Positions 53,871-63,571 are shown, numbered from the stretch's first letter. The stretch: DNA of 64,000 nucleotides from Parabacteroides sp. AM08-6 (GCF_003473295.1 NZ_QRMP01000018.1:1-64000), one strand, 5' to 3'. Notes: a model not told the origin generated them from the letters alone. Numbers and translations are program-made.

Positions 53871-54992
53871 TTATTGATTTTTCTTTATTTCGTTATATAA
53901 AGCCACCCCTTTTGCTGTAAGCAGGTATTTTTGTCTTGGGTGATTAGGCTTATCTGGATATAACACTTTGAGAAAACCGGCCTCGACAGCGGGGTTTATA
54001 TAGTTCTCCAAAAATGTCGGTCGATGCTTTAAGCCTATCTTCTCCATTAGACCTTTCAGAGATAATTGCTCGTTTGACAAGGTAAGCAATAAAGCGCGAA
54101 CTTGTTCGGTTACTTGTACGGTAAGTTGTTCGGTACTTGTACGGTTGACATGCCACACCTGTTCTATGGGCAGTGCTTCGGGGGCATTGACTACCATATA
54201 CCTATTCCGCAACTCATTGTTTTCACCCAATAACAGATTGCGAAAGAACCGCTCCAAATATTCGGAATTACGCATGATACCTTTTTGCACGTTTTGGTAG
54301 TTGGCGCGTACCAGCGCATTACGGAAATACCACGAATGATTGGCGAACAGGTCGTTTGTTACGTCAAAGCCTATAGAACGTAGATAGAGAATCGTAAAAA
54401 CGGCAGTCGTCCGAGTATTTCCCTCGCCGAACGGATGGATTTGCCATAGTCCCGACACAAACTTGGCTATGTGGCTCACTAATCCGTTTCTGTCTACTTT
54501 TGAATAGTCGAACTGGCGTTCTTGTTCCAAGTCGTATTCGATAGCTTTGTGAAGATCGGGAGCGGAAACATACAGCACCGTATCACCGCGCAGTACCCAT
54601 TCCTTTTTGGTAATGTTGTAATCGCGGATTTGTCCCGCAAATTTGAATACCCCATCAAAAATCCGGCGATGAATCGACGTTAGTCCGATAAGCGTAAAAG
54701 CAAAGGTTTTCTCGGTAAGAAGTCGGCGGATGTTGGTCGATGCCATATCCGCTTCGTGTATTTCCGCATCTTCGGGCGTATGTGCTATTTTCGATTGATA
54801 ATAGCTACGAATAAGCTGTTCGGCTTCGTCGATTGTAATCTCGCCCTCAATATCTTTACGTGCGGTCTCAATCAAGTAGTCGGAAGGCTTCAAGCCATCG
54901 ACGGCCTGCAAGCCGATTGCGGTCTGCCATGCATAACCTTTTTCTCGTTTCTGCGGTTCGCCTTGGCGTATGTATTCGTCGAAGTCCATCAT
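53871..54992 (-). CDS. Fic family protein (AMPylase-type) with C-terminal winged helix
   Basis: A 373-residue protein. The Fic core (about 95-240) contains the full active-site motif HPFGEGNTR (186-194), including the catalytic His186. Upstream, residues 45-65 (KDIEGEITIDEAEQLIRSYY) resemble the small VbhA-type antitoxin helix that inhibits Fic. The C-terminal part (about 285-373) is a winged helix. Fic enzymes add AMP or other nucleotides to proteins. A short DNA repeat ACTTGTACGGT near 54112 and 54134 encodes the linker. A second Met codon lies at 54989. It follows a restriction-subunit fragment by 14 bp, as in type I restriction loci that carry a Fic gene. Confidence 0.85.
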   Translation of the reverse strand: MMDFDEYIRQGEPQKREKGYAWQTAIGLQAVDGLKPSDYLIETARKDIEGEITIDEAEQLIRSYYQSKIAHTPEDAEIHEADMASTNIRRLLTEKTFAFTLIGLTSIHRRIFDGVFKFAGQIRDYNITKKEWVLRGDTVLYVSAPDLHKAIEYDLEQERQFDYSKVDRNGLVSHIAKFVSGLWQIHPFGEGNTRTTAVFTILYLRSIGFDVTNDLFANHSWYFRNALVRANYQNVQKGIMRNSEYLERFFRNLLLGENNELRNRYMVVNAPEALPIEQVWHVNRTSTEQLTVQVTEQVRALLLTLSNEQLSLKGLMEKIGLKHRPTFLENYINPAVEAGFLKVLYPDKPNHPRQKYLLTAKGVALYNEIKKNQ

Positions 54993-55005
54993 ACCTGTAT
55001 ATTAT

Positions 55006-55323
55006 TTACTGCTCGGTTGTATCAAACATTTTTGCAAGTGAATGATATTCTGCTTTTTCGAATAGATTTATTTCGCCATTCGTTCCCATCCGAATAACAT
55101 CGTTACAAGTCTTTAATCGTGCTGACATTGGCATGATAAATGTTACCATACAGTCGTAATCGGGAAGCCCATTTTGAGAGGGGAGCATAATATATTCATC
55201 TTGCACCTTACTCCAATATGCTTTATACTCGTAACTGTATTTTTCCCGAATAGATTTTTCTATTGCCGTAGTTAGAAAAAATAGAATTTCTTTCGGGGGG
55301 AGGAATTCTTTTATTACCAACAA
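55006..55323 (-). pseudogene. fragment of a type I restriction specificity subunit (HsdS-like, C-terminal)
   Basis: About 105 residues open from a TTG at 55323, with a stop directly upstream and no ATG. The middle, EYKAYWSKVQDEYIMLPSQN followed by GLPDYDCMVTFI, matches the pattern at the C-terminal end of DNA-specificity domains ('YK.YW.K...E.I.LP...G..D...M..FI'). The N-terminal target-recognition part is missing, and no hsdM or hsdR is in the window. It is probably the tail of a lost restriction locus that included the Fic gene. The call rests on motif memory only. Confidence 0.55.
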
Positions 55324-55446
55324 TTATCTACCTCTCTACTACATACTATCATTCAGATAGATACAAGTTTTTTAATTATTTGCGACAAAGATATGAAATA
55401 TTTTATACCTTTATTGTTTTGTTATAAAATATTGTTGGTTTAGTAA

Positions 55447-56352
55447 ATGGGAATACAAATGAAACAGGATGGAAGTTCCGTCGGCTTTTTTAAAGGAATA
55501 CGGGAACGTATTCATGCTTTTTTACATGATGAGGAACTGAAGAAAAAGCTGTATGTCATTATTTTTGAGTCGGATACGCCAAAAGGGAAATTGTTTGATA
55601 CCGTACTGATTGGGTTTATTATAATGAGTGTGCTTGTCGTGATTGTTGAGAGTTTGCAGACTTTTCCTGCGCAATATGGTTTGGCACTTCGTATATTAGA
55701 GTACGTGTTTACGGGATTTTTCACATTCGAATATGTGGTTCGTATCTATTGTTCTCCACAACCGCGGAAATATATATTCAGCTTTTTCGGGATAGTCGAT
55801 TTATTGGCTACTTTGCCTGTTTATCTGGGCTTTTTCTTTGGTGGGACACGCTATTTGTTGGTGATACGAGCATTCCGTTTAATACGTGTTTTCAGGGTGT
55901 TCAAGTTATTTAATTTTCTGAAGGAAGGGAATTTGTTGTTGGTATCCCTCAAAGTCAGCGCTCCGAAGATTTTTGTATTTTTCTTTTTTGTCCTGATACT
56001 TGTAACCTCGATAGGTACTATTATGTATATGGTGGAAGGAACACAGCCGGGAACGGAGTTCACAAATATCCCGAATAGTATTTATTGGGCGATTGTCACG
56101 ATGACAACGGTCGGGTATGGGGATATTACTCCTGTTACACCTGTCGGACGGTTTATTTCCGCGATTGTGATGTTGATAGGCTATACGATTATTGCGGTGC
56201 CTACGGGTATCGTGTCGGCAACGATGGTAGACCAGCACCGGAAAAAGAGAGATGCAAAATGCCCTCAATGCGGGAAAAGCGGTCATGATGCGTTGGCAGA
56301 GTATTGCAAGCATTGCGGTGCAAAATTGCCGGCGATAATAGAGAAAGAATAA
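55447..56352 (+). CDS. voltage-gated-type potassium channel (ion transporter) with zinc-ribbon tail
   Basis: A 301-residue Kv-like channel with six membrane helices between about 48 and 260. The S4 helix has spaced arginines (R141, R144, R147, R150). The pore selectivity filter TVGYGD is at 221-226, specific for K+. The C-terminus carries a zinc ribbon, CPQC...CKHC (C272, C275, C287, C290). The ribbon may be a regulatory or assembly domain. It is a single gene after the restriction/Fic remnant. The start at ATG 55447 fits; another ATG is at 55459. Confidence 0.9.
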   Translation: MGIQMKQDGSSVGFFKGIRERIHAFLHDEELKKKLYVIIFESDTPKGKLFDTVLIGFIIMSVLVVIVESLQTFPAQYGLALRILEYVFTGFFTFEYVVRIYCSPQPRKYIFSFFGIVDLLATLPVYLGFFFGGTRYLLVIRAFRLIRVFRVFKLFNFLKEGNLLLVSLKVSAPKIFVFFFFVLILVTSIGTIMYMVEGTQPGTEFTNIPNSIYWAIVTMTTVGYGDITPVTPVGRFISAIVMLIGYTIIAVPTGIVSATMVDQHRKKRDAKCPQCGKSGHDALAEYCKHCGAKLPAIIEKE

Positions 56353-56410
56353 GACTGTTCCCGGTAAGTAAATAGCCTGTGTATGGTTGTGGTTTGTTTG
56401 TTCTTTTGTA

Positions 56411-56418
56411 TATCTTTG
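56411..56418 (+). promoter_or_regulatory. -7 box that fixes the start of the next gene
   Basis: TATCTTTG lies inside the longer open frame that begins at 56379. Because transcription would begin after it, the protein must start at ATG 56442, not at 56379. Confidence 0.65.
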
Positions 56419-56441
56419 TGGTCTATAAAATGGTTATTGTT

Positions 56442-56669
56442 ATGAAAAATACATCAATGGGGAAACATCTGTTGACCGGAATTGCAACTTTGGTGCTTAC
56501 ATTTATTTTTGCGGGTGGAATATATCTGGTGTCGCGTTCGGGTGATAATCATGTTCTGCTTTCAATCGTATTGGGTATTACCTGGGTTGTGGCACTGATA
56601 CTTCTTTTTTCGACGGTTTACAACCGCAAGCGGCAGGGGCGTATCGTGATAAACAAACATTCCAAATAA
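56442..56669 (+). CDS. small two-helix membrane protein
   Basis: A 75-residue protein (MKNTSMGKHLLTG) with two hydrophobic helices, about 10-28 and 38-58, and a basic C-terminus (YNRKRQGRIVINKHSK). It probably sits in the inner membrane with both ends in the cytoplasm. No family recognised. It precedes trpS by 44 bp and may be cotranscribed with it. Confidence 0.6.
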   Translation: MKNTSMGKHLLTGIATLVLTFIFAGGIYLVSRSGDNHVLLSIVLGITWVVALILLFSTVYNRKRQGRIVINKHSK

Positions 56670-56713
56670 TATTATTATCTTTGCCCTCGTTTGAAATAAA
56701 TGAATAATTAAAA

Positions 56714-57763
56714 ATGGAAACAGTAGTAAGTGGCATTCGTCCAACCGGTAATTTGCATCTGGGGAATTACTTCGGAGCAGTAAAGAGTTTTTTGCAAATG
56801 CAGTATGAATATAATTGTTATTTCTTTATTGCTGATTGGCACTCGTTGACTACACATCCGCATCCCGATAATATCCGCAATAGCGTAAAGACTATCTTGG
56901 CCGAATATCTGGCCTGCGGTATCGATCCTGAAAAAGCAACTATCTATATACAGAGTGATGTGCGCGAAGTAGCCGAACTATATTTGTATCTGAATATGAA
57001 TGCCGGTATCGGCGAGTTGATGCGTACCACTTCTTTTAAAGATAAGGCTCGCAAACAGCTCCATATCGATGCTGCCGACAGTGACGGAGATATGGAAAAA
57101 GAAATATTCAATGAAGGAAACAAGCATAGTGTGAGTGCAGGATTGTTGACTTATCCGACTTTGATGGCGGCTGATATTATTATTCATAAGGCCGTGAAAG
57201 TGCCTGTAGGAAAAGACCAGGAACAGAATATGGAGATGGCACGCCGCTTTGCCCGTCGCTTCAATTCGACGTTCGGTGTGGAATTTTTCCCGGAACCGGC
57301 TTCATTCTATTATTCAAACAAAGCTGTGAAAGTGCCGGGCTTGGATGGTTCCGGTAAGATGGGTAAGAGCGAAGGAAATGCCATCTATTTGATTGACGAT
57401 GAAAAAACAATTAAGAAAAAGGTCATGAAAGCTGTTACGGATGCCGGTCCAACGGAACCGAACAGTGTGAAGCCGGAACCGATTGCAAATTTGTTTACAA
57501 TGATGGATATCGTTTCGACGAAAGACACCTATGATTTCTTCAATGAAAAATACAACAATTGTGAAATCCGTTATGGAGATATGAAAAAACAGTTGGCGGA
57601 AGATATCAATAATTTCTGTGCTCCGATACGTGAACGTATTTTGGATATCCGTGCAAACGATGAATATATGACGAAGGTCGCTCGCATGGGGGCTGAAAAA
57701 GCCAGTGAGAGTGCTGCGAAAACTCTTCGCGAGGTACGTGAAATTATCGGTTTTCGCGGTTGA
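56714..57763 (+). CDS. trpS: tryptophan--tRNA ligase
   Basis: A 349-residue class I aminoacyl-tRNA synthetase. The HIGH-type motif is PTGNLHLGNY (about 11-20) and the KMSKS-type motif is KMGKSEGN (about 215-222). The Rossmann fold and C-terminal helices are of normal length. It charges tRNA-Trp. The gene is followed by a hairpin and then the SusC/D locus. Confidence 0.95.
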   Translation: METVVSGIRPTGNLHLGNYFGAVKSFLQMQYEYNCYFFIADWHSLTTHPHPDNIRNSVKTILAEYLACGIDPEKATIYIQSDVREVAELYLYLNMNAGIGELMRTTSFKDKARKQLHIDAADSDGDMEKEIFNEGNKHSVSAGLLTYPTLMAADIIIHKAVKVPVGKDQEQNMEMARRFARRFNSTFGVEFFPEPASFYYSNKAVKVPGLDGSGKMGKSEGNAIYLIDDEKTIKKKVMKAVTDAGPTEPNSVKPEPIANLFTMMDIVSTKDTYDFFNEKYNNCEIRYGDMKKQLAEDINNFCAPIRERILDIRANDEYMTKVARMGAEKASESAAKTLREVREIIGFRG

Positions 57764-57816
57764 TTTCTCTAATAATCAACTTCCTATAGAGTAGAAATAA
57801 TTGCATACGAAAGTAA

Positions 57817-57868
57817 GCCGGTGTTTTGATTGTTGGTCTTTTTGGACCGGATGAATCAAAATACCGGC
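57817..57868 (+). terminator. hairpin after trpS
   Basis: GCCGGT (57817-57822) pairs with ACCGGC (57863-57868), continued by TTTTGATT/AATCAAAA and an inner GGTC/GACC. There is only a weak T-run after it, so it may end transcription inefficiently. Confidence 0.6.
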
Positions 57869-58055
57869 GACTTTATATCCTCTTGATTGTGAAAACATGT
57901 ATATTCCTTTTGTCGATAACTCGGTTTGTTAAGTTGTTTTCCGTTTTGTTTTAGTTCCCCTGATTTTTGCGTACTGAGTTTTATTTGTCTGTCTGTCTTT
58001 ATCTTGCGCTTTTTGTTAATATTTCGAAATGAATTTATTTGTATCGAAAATGCCG

Positions 58056-58297
58056 TAGTTCTTGCAGAACTATGTCGTAATCGTAAAAACCTATGAATTA
58101 GCTATTTGTTCTGAAAGTTGTTTTTGGTGGATTAGAGTAAAAATCAAATAATCCCTGTTTAGTTCAAATATATGTTACGCATCTATGTTAAAGTATGCTA
58201 CCAAAAGTTACCACAACTCTCAAAAGTAAAAAATAATACATAAATTTGTTCCCAATCTATAAATAAAATGAAGGCAGACATAGTTCTGCAAGAACTA
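58056..58297. promoter_or_regulatory. probable invertible promoter region (21-bp inverted repeats)
   Basis: A perfect 21-bp inverted repeat bounds exactly 200 bp: 58056-58076 and 58277-58297. Each arm contains the smaller dyad AGTTCTTGCAGAACT or its complement. The right repeat is 120 bp before the susC ATG. The enclosed DNA has a plus-strand -7 box TAAATTTG (58241) and minus-strand boxes TATATTTG (58172-58165) and TACTTTTG (58228-58221), so a promoter could face susC in either state. This is the known layout of phase-variable promoters of Bacteroides surface genes. The present on/off state cannot be told. Confidence 0.75.
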
Positions 58298-58354
58298 AGA
58301 ACAAAAAAGTCATTAACAAAAAAGGAATGCCTATGGAGTAATTATTCAAATTTC

Positions 58355-58369
58355 GCTTATCTGATAAGC
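58355..58369. promoter_or_regulatory. palindrome in the susC leader
   Basis: GCTTATCTGATAAGC is a perfect 7+1+7 palindrome, 48 bp before the susC ATG and outside the invertible segment. It may bind a regulator or form a small hairpin in the leader RNA. Confidence 0.4.
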
Positions 58370-58417
58370 TTTTCATTAAACAAAAGAACGTAATTCTTAA
58401 ATTTAAAAAATTAATTT

Positions 58418-61400
58418 ATGAAATTAGCACATTGCAAATTATGTGTTTTACTGTGCTGTTTTACTGCGACATCGGCTCTCACATATGCAAACAGTGGCAG
58501 TAAAGGTGTAAGCATGGAAATTACACAACAAAAAAAACAAGTACATGGAAAAGTCCTTGATGAGACAGGTGAACCGTTGGCCGGTGCTACTGTTCAGATA
58601 AAAGGTGCGACAAGTGGTGCCATTACAGATGGCGATGGTAATTTTTCCGGTCTTTCTGTTAAAGAATCGGATGTTCTACAAATTGGTTATATCGGATACG
58701 AACAGTTGGAAGTAGCTGTAAAAGGAAAAACCGAATTGATAGTCACATTGAAACCCAATGTGGAAGCATTGGAAGAAGTAGTCGTTGCGGCATTTGCCAA
58801 ACAAAAGAAAGAATCGGTTGTTGCTTCCATCGAATCTGTTAAACCATCTGACTTGAAGGTTCCTTCCAGTAACTTAACCACCTCTCTGGCTGGTCGTGTG
58901 GCTGGTCTTATTTCTTATCAACGTAGTGGTGAACCGGGCAAGGATAATGCAACCTTCTTTATCCGTGGTGTAACTACTTTCGGTTACGCACAAAGTCCTT
59001 TGATTTTGTTGGATGGTTTTGAAGTGTCAGCGAATGATTTGGCACAGGTGGAACCCGATAATATCGAACAATTTTCTATTTTGAAAGATGCTACAGCTGC
59101 AGCTCTTTATGGTTCGAAAGGTGCCAACGGAGTAATCTCGGTTACGACAAAACAAGGGAAAGAGGGTTCTTTAACCGTTTCTTTCCGGCATGAATCTAAA
59201 ATTTCAGCACCTACACATATTCCGAATATGGTGGATGGTGTATCTTATATGAGATTGTATAATGAAGCTCAATATAATGACAACCCTATTGTCTCTCCAC
59301 GCTATAGCGCGCAGAAAATACAAAATACACTGTCAGGCTTGAACCCGATGGTTTATCCGAATATAGATTGGTATGGGGAAATGTTTAAAGACTTCACTTA
59401 TAACCAGCATTATACGTTGAATGCCAGTGGTGGTGGTAAAGTCGTACGTTACTATATGGCTGTCAGCTATGATAATGATACGGGTATATTGAAAGAAAAC
59501 CGGACGAACAATTTTAAGAACAATATCAATATCGACCGGTTTAACATTTTGGCGAAGGTGAATATCAATCTTACACGTACGACACGTGCCGAGGTGAATA
59601 TCAATTCCGTATTCAGAAATTATACCGGTCCGTTTGATGAAGCGACCGATATCTTTAAGAGCGTTATGGCCGGTAACCCGGTAGAATTCCCTAAGTTTTA
59701 TGAGCCGGACGAACAGTTTGCCGGAGTAAAACATATCCTGTTCGGGTCTGACCCGTCAAGAGCGTTGACTAACCCCTATGCACAGATGGTACGTGGTTAT
59801 AAAGACGGTTTTGAAAGTACAGTGACTTCCCAGTTTACTTTGGAACAGGACTTGGATTTTATCACACGTGGATTGATGTTCCGTGGAAAGGCTTCTATTG
59901 CCAATTATAGCGCTTACGAAAGTAAACGTAGTTACGACCCGTATTTGTATTCATTGGATACTTACGATGAATTTACCAATACTTACAAATTGGGTATGGT
60001 ACATGAAGGTACGGATGTGTTGGGAAATCCAGCAACAACGCGACAGGCCAATAGCCAGACATATTATGAGTTAGGCTTCCACTATAATAACACATTTAAT
60101 GATGTGCATGATTTTGGTGCCGTAGCTATTTATACGCAGGAGGAAGATAAAAATACCAATGGCGGTTCTACTATTCAGGAAACGCTTCCGGCACGTAATC
60201 AAGGTATACGCGGACGTGTCAATTATGCGTTCGATGGTCGATATATGGCTGAAGTTTCTTTGACATACAACGGTTCTGAAAAATTCGATAAATCAAAACG
60301 TTGGGGTCTTTTCCCGGCTATCGGTGTCGGATATATGATGTCAAATGAAAAATATTGGAAACCGTTGGAAAGCGTCCTTCCTAAATTCAAATTGAAATAT
60401 TCATGGGGAAAGGTGGGGAACGATGAAATAGCGAGTGCTTCAGACCGTTTCTTCTTCTTATCCGATATTTCTTTCGGAGGTGACGGGTATCGTTGGGGTA
60501 ACACCTTTACCAATGTTTATGGCGGTTACAATATATCCCGTTATGCCAATCCTTATATCCAATGGGAGATATCGGAAAAGCAGAATATGGGAGCTGAATT
60601 CAACCTGTTTAATTTGGCGGATTTGCAAATAGAATACTTTACTGAAAACCGTTCCAAAATCTATATGCAACGTCAGGATTTACCCCCTTCGATGGGTTTG
60701 GCTGCCGGTGTAGGTATATATGGTAACTTGGGTGAAGTAAAATCGAGAGGTGTCGATGCGTCCATCGATATCAAGAAAAATATCAATAAAGATTTGTATG
60801 TAACCGGACGTTTCAACTTTACGTATGCTCATGGTGAATATGTAGTAGCTTCGGAACCGATATATGAAAATACTCCTTGGAGAAGTAAAATCGGATATCC
60901 GGTGACACAAAGCTGGGGATATATAGCCGAACGTTTATTCATTGACGAAAACGATGTGGCTAATTCTCCGACACAAAGTTTCAGTACGACACAAGCTGGA
61001 GATATCAAATATAAAGATATCAATGGCGACGGGAAAATATCCAATGACGATTTAGTTCCGTTAGGTTATCCGACAACTCCTGAAATCAACTACGGTTTCG
61101 GTTTCTCCATCGGTTATAAAAATTGGGATTTGTCTGCTTTCTTCCAGGGACAGGACCGTGTGTCATTCTTTATCAACTCGGGAGCTATTGCACCGTTTAC
61201 GGGTTATCGCAATGCTCTGCAAGTGATAGCTGACGATCACTGGAGTGCTGATAATCCTGTTGCAAATACATTCTGGCCCCGTCTTTCAGCCGGCAACAAC
61301 TCAAACAATACTCAGCAATCGACTTGGTGGTTGCGCAATGGTGCGTTTGTCCGTTTGAAAACACTTGAAGTCGGTTATTCTTTGAGCGACCGTCTCATTA

Positions 61401-61555
61401 AGAAGACTCCTCTTAAATTATGTCGTGTCTATTTCTCAGGTTCCAACTTGTTCCAGATTTCAAAATTTGACCTTTGGGATCCTGAAATGGGTAGCGATGG
61501 ATTGGGATATCCGCTGCAACGCGTATATAGCTTAGGTTTACAAGTAACATTCTAA
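58418..61555 (+). CDS. SusC/RagA-type TonB-dependent outer-membrane transporter
   Basis: A 1045-residue protein with a signal peptide (about 1-25). It has a CarboxypepD_reg-like domain (about 42-120, VHGKVLDETGEPLAGATVQI), then EEVVVAAFAKQKKESV leading to the plug (about 120-240, with FFIRGVTTFG and SILKDATAAALYGSKGANG). A 22-strand barrel ends in SLGLQVTF. There is no STN domain, so it is not directly tied to a sigma/anti-sigma switch. With SusD it imports oligosaccharides or peptides using TonB energy. The substrate is not predictable without degradative genes. It is the first gene after the invertible promoter region. Confidence 0.95.
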   Translation: MKLAHCKLCVLLCCFTATSALTYANSGSKGVSMEITQQKKQVHGKVLDETGEPLAGATVQIKGATSGAITDGDGNFSGLSVKESDVLQIGYIGYEQLEVAVKGKTELIVTLKPNVEALEEVVVAAFAKQKKESVVASIESVKPSDLKVPSSNLTTSLAGRVAGLISYQRSGEPGKDNATFFIRGVTTFGYAQSPLILLDGFEVSANDLAQVEPDNIEQFSILKDATAAALYGSKGANGVISVTTKQGKEGSLTVSFRHESKISAPTHIPNMVDGVSYMRLYNEAQYNDNPIVSPRYSAQKIQNTLSGLNPMVYPNIDWYGEMFKDFTYNQHYTLNASGGGKVVRYYMAVSYDNDTGILKENRTNNFKNNINIDRFNILAKVNINLTRTTRAEVNINSVFRNYTGPFDEATDIFKSVMAGNPVEFPKFYEPDEQFAGVKHILFGSDPSRALTNPYAQMVRGYKDGFESTVTSQFTLEQDLDFITRGLMFRGKASIANYSAYESKRSYDPYLYSLDTYDEFTNTYKLGMVHEGTDVLGNPATTRQANSQTYYELGFHYNNTFNDVHDFGAVAIYTQEEDKNTNGGSTIQETLPARNQGIRGRVNYAFDGRYMAEVSLTYNGSEKFDKSKRWGLFPAIGVGYMMSNEKYWKPLESVLPKFKLKYSWGKVGNDEIASASDRFFFLSDISFGGDGYRWGNTFTNVYGGYNISRYANPYIQWEISEKQNMGAEFNLFNLADLQIEYFTENRSKIYMQRQDLPPSMGLAAGVGIYGNLGEVKSRGVDASIDIKKNINKDLYVTGRFNFTYAHGEYVVASEPIYENTPWRSKIGYPVTQSWGYIAERLFIDENDVANSPTQSFSTTQAGDIKYKDINGDGKISNDDLVPLGYPTTPEINYGFGFSIGYKNWDLSAFFQGQDRVSFFINSGAIAPFTGYRNALQVIADDHWSADNPVANTFWPRLSAGNNSNNTQQSTWWLRNGAFVRLKTLEVGYSLSDRLIKKTPLKLCRVYFSGSNLFQISKFDLWDPEMGSDGLGYPLQRVYSLGLQVTF

Positions 61556-61568
61556 ATTAATGTGATTT

Positions 61569-63539
61569 ATGAAGAAATTATATATAAAACTATCTTTGGT
61601 TGTTGCCGTCATGTTCGGTTTTACCAATTGTAGCGACTATCTCGATATTGTTCCCGATAATACTGTCGATTTGAATAGTATATTTGAGACGAAAGACAAG
61701 GCTTATAACGCTTTAGCTGATGCCTATTCGTTTATGCCGGATTTCGAAAGATTCCACCAATCGATGTCGTTGGCCGGTGACGAATGGCTGGGACGTCTGG
61801 ATTCGGAAGTTGCTAATGGACGTGGTAATTGTCGTGGAACCAAATTGATGCGCGGATGGAACAATTCTTCCGATCCTATTCTCGGATATTGGGGAGGATA
61901 CGGCGGAGCTAAAAATTTGTATGAAGGCATTCGCAGTTGTAATATTTTCCTGAACGGGCTTGGGGATATTCCTAATTTATCGGACGAAGAACGGGCGGAC
62001 TGGATTGCACAGGTGAAGATATTGAAAGCGTATTATCATTTTTACCTGCTTCGCTTGTATGGCCCGATTATTATCATGGATAAAAACTTTGAGCCTTCGG
62101 ATGATATTAACTCCATTCGCCAGCCGCGTAAACCGGTGGAAGAATGTTTCCAGTATATCTTGGGATTGATTAACGAGGTCTTATACAATGAAGACGGTTC
62201 TGAAAAAGAAGATTTGTTCAATACAAGAAGTGTCATCTTTTACGGACAGATTGACCGTGTAATAGCCAAGGCTATCAAAGCTAAAATATTACTTTACCGG
62301 GCAAGTCCGTTTTTCAATGGAAACAGTGAATTTTACAGCAATTTTAAAGATGAAACTGGTGAACCGTTCTTCCCGCAGACTTATGATAAAGAGAAATGGA
62401 AAGAAGCGTTGGATGCTTTAGATATCGCAATCAAAGCAGCGGAAGCAGAGGGTAAGAAACTGTATACTTATAATAAACAAGTTAAATTCTGGGATCAGGC
62501 AGACTGGGATAAATCGGAAATCATGCATTATTGTTATAATAACCGCTTCTCCATTAATGATCCTTGGAACGATGAACTTGTTTGGGGATATTCCAATCTT
62601 ATTTATACAGACCAGGGTTCGTTCTCGCATGCCTCTAATTTGCGTGGAGATCCTGATTTGCCTAATACGGCAGAATTTTCTTGGCAGTGGCTTGGCGGAA
62701 CTTATCGTATGACCGAATTATTCTATACGAAAAATGGAGTGCCGATGGATGAAGATAAGACGTATCCGTATGAGAATCGTTTCGATTTTACTACTATTCC
62801 CGACGATAACTACCATTTGGGATATATGCAAGCCGGTGAACAAACAATCAAAATGCACTTGAATCGCGAACCACGCTTTTATGCATGGATGGCTGTCGAC
62901 AGATGTATCTGGCGTAGCTACGATACACGTGTTTATACGAAAATGCGTAGCGGTGAATGGCCCGGCGGACGTCAAGTGCATGCTACCGACTATTATTGGA
63001 CAGGTATAGCCGTTAAAAAGTATGTGCATCCGGAATCCAGAAGTGCCAACTGGCAACGTGTCGTGAGCTTCCCGTTCCCGATTATCCGTATGGCAGACCT
63101 TTATTTGAGCTATGCGGAAGCTTATAATGAATATTACGGACCGGATCAGAAGGTGTATGATAAATTGAATGCGGTTCGGGCACGGGCAGGACTTACCCGT
63201 CCGATTGAACAGCTATGGAACGATGCTTCTATTGTGCGTACACCGGGTAAGCATTTGACGCAGGACGGTTTGCGGAGCATTATTCATACAGAACGAATGA
63301 TTGAATTGTCTTTTGAAGGACAACGTTACTATGATATTTGCCGTTGGAAACGTGCCGACGAGTTCTTTAATAAGCCAATTCAAGGATGGTATGCTCCGGA
63401 TGGAAAAACACTTGAAGATTTCTTCGTTCTTACTACTTGGCAACAACGGACATGGAGTAGCCCTAAAAGTTATTTAATGCCGATTTGTGATGATGAGATC
63501 AACAAAAATCCGAAGGTCGTACAGAACCCTGGTTATTAA
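61569..63539 (+). CDS. SusD/RagB-type surface substrate-binding lipoprotein
   Basis: A 656-residue lipoprotein (MKKLYIKLSLVVAVMFGFTNC, Cys21). The SusD-like N-terminal TPR fold starts with CSDYLDIVPDNTVDLNSIF. A typical C-terminal block has LSYAEAYNEYYGPDQK, LNAVRARAGL and ERMIELSFEGQRYYDICRW. SusD proteins cap the SusC barrel and capture the glycan. It is 13 bp after susC and certainly cotranscribed. The length is at the upper end for the family. Confidence 0.95.
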   Translation: MKKLYIKLSLVVAVMFGFTNCSDYLDIVPDNTVDLNSIFETKDKAYNALADAYSFMPDFERFHQSMSLAGDEWLGRLDSEVANGRGNCRGTKLMRGWNNSSDPILGYWGGYGGAKNLYEGIRSCNIFLNGLGDIPNLSDEERADWIAQVKILKAYYHFYLLRLYGPIIIMDKNFEPSDDINSIRQPRKPVEECFQYILGLINEVLYNEDGSEKEDLFNTRSVIFYGQIDRVIAKAIKAKILLYRASPFFNGNSEFYSNFKDETGEPFFPQTYDKEKWKEALDALDIAIKAAEAEGKKLYTYNKQVKFWDQADWDKSEIMHYCYNNRFSINDPWNDELVWGYSNLIYTDQGSFSHASNLRGDPDLPNTAEFSWQWLGGTYRMTELFYTKNGVPMDEDKTYPYENRFDFTTIPDDNYHLGYMQAGEQTIKMHLNREPRFYAWMAVDRCIWRSYDTRVYTKMRSGEWPGGRQVHATDYYWTGIAVKKYVHPESRSANWQRVVSFPFPIIRMADLYLSYAEAYNEYYGPDQKVYDKLNAVRARAGLTRPIEQLWNDASIVRTPGKHLTQDGLRSIIHTERMIELSFEGQRYYDICRWKRADEFFNKPIQGWYAPDGKTLEDFFVLTTWQQRTWSSPKSYLMPICDDEINKNPKVVQNPGY

Positions 63540-63571
63540 TTGTAATTATCTAACATTAAAATTGTATTTGT

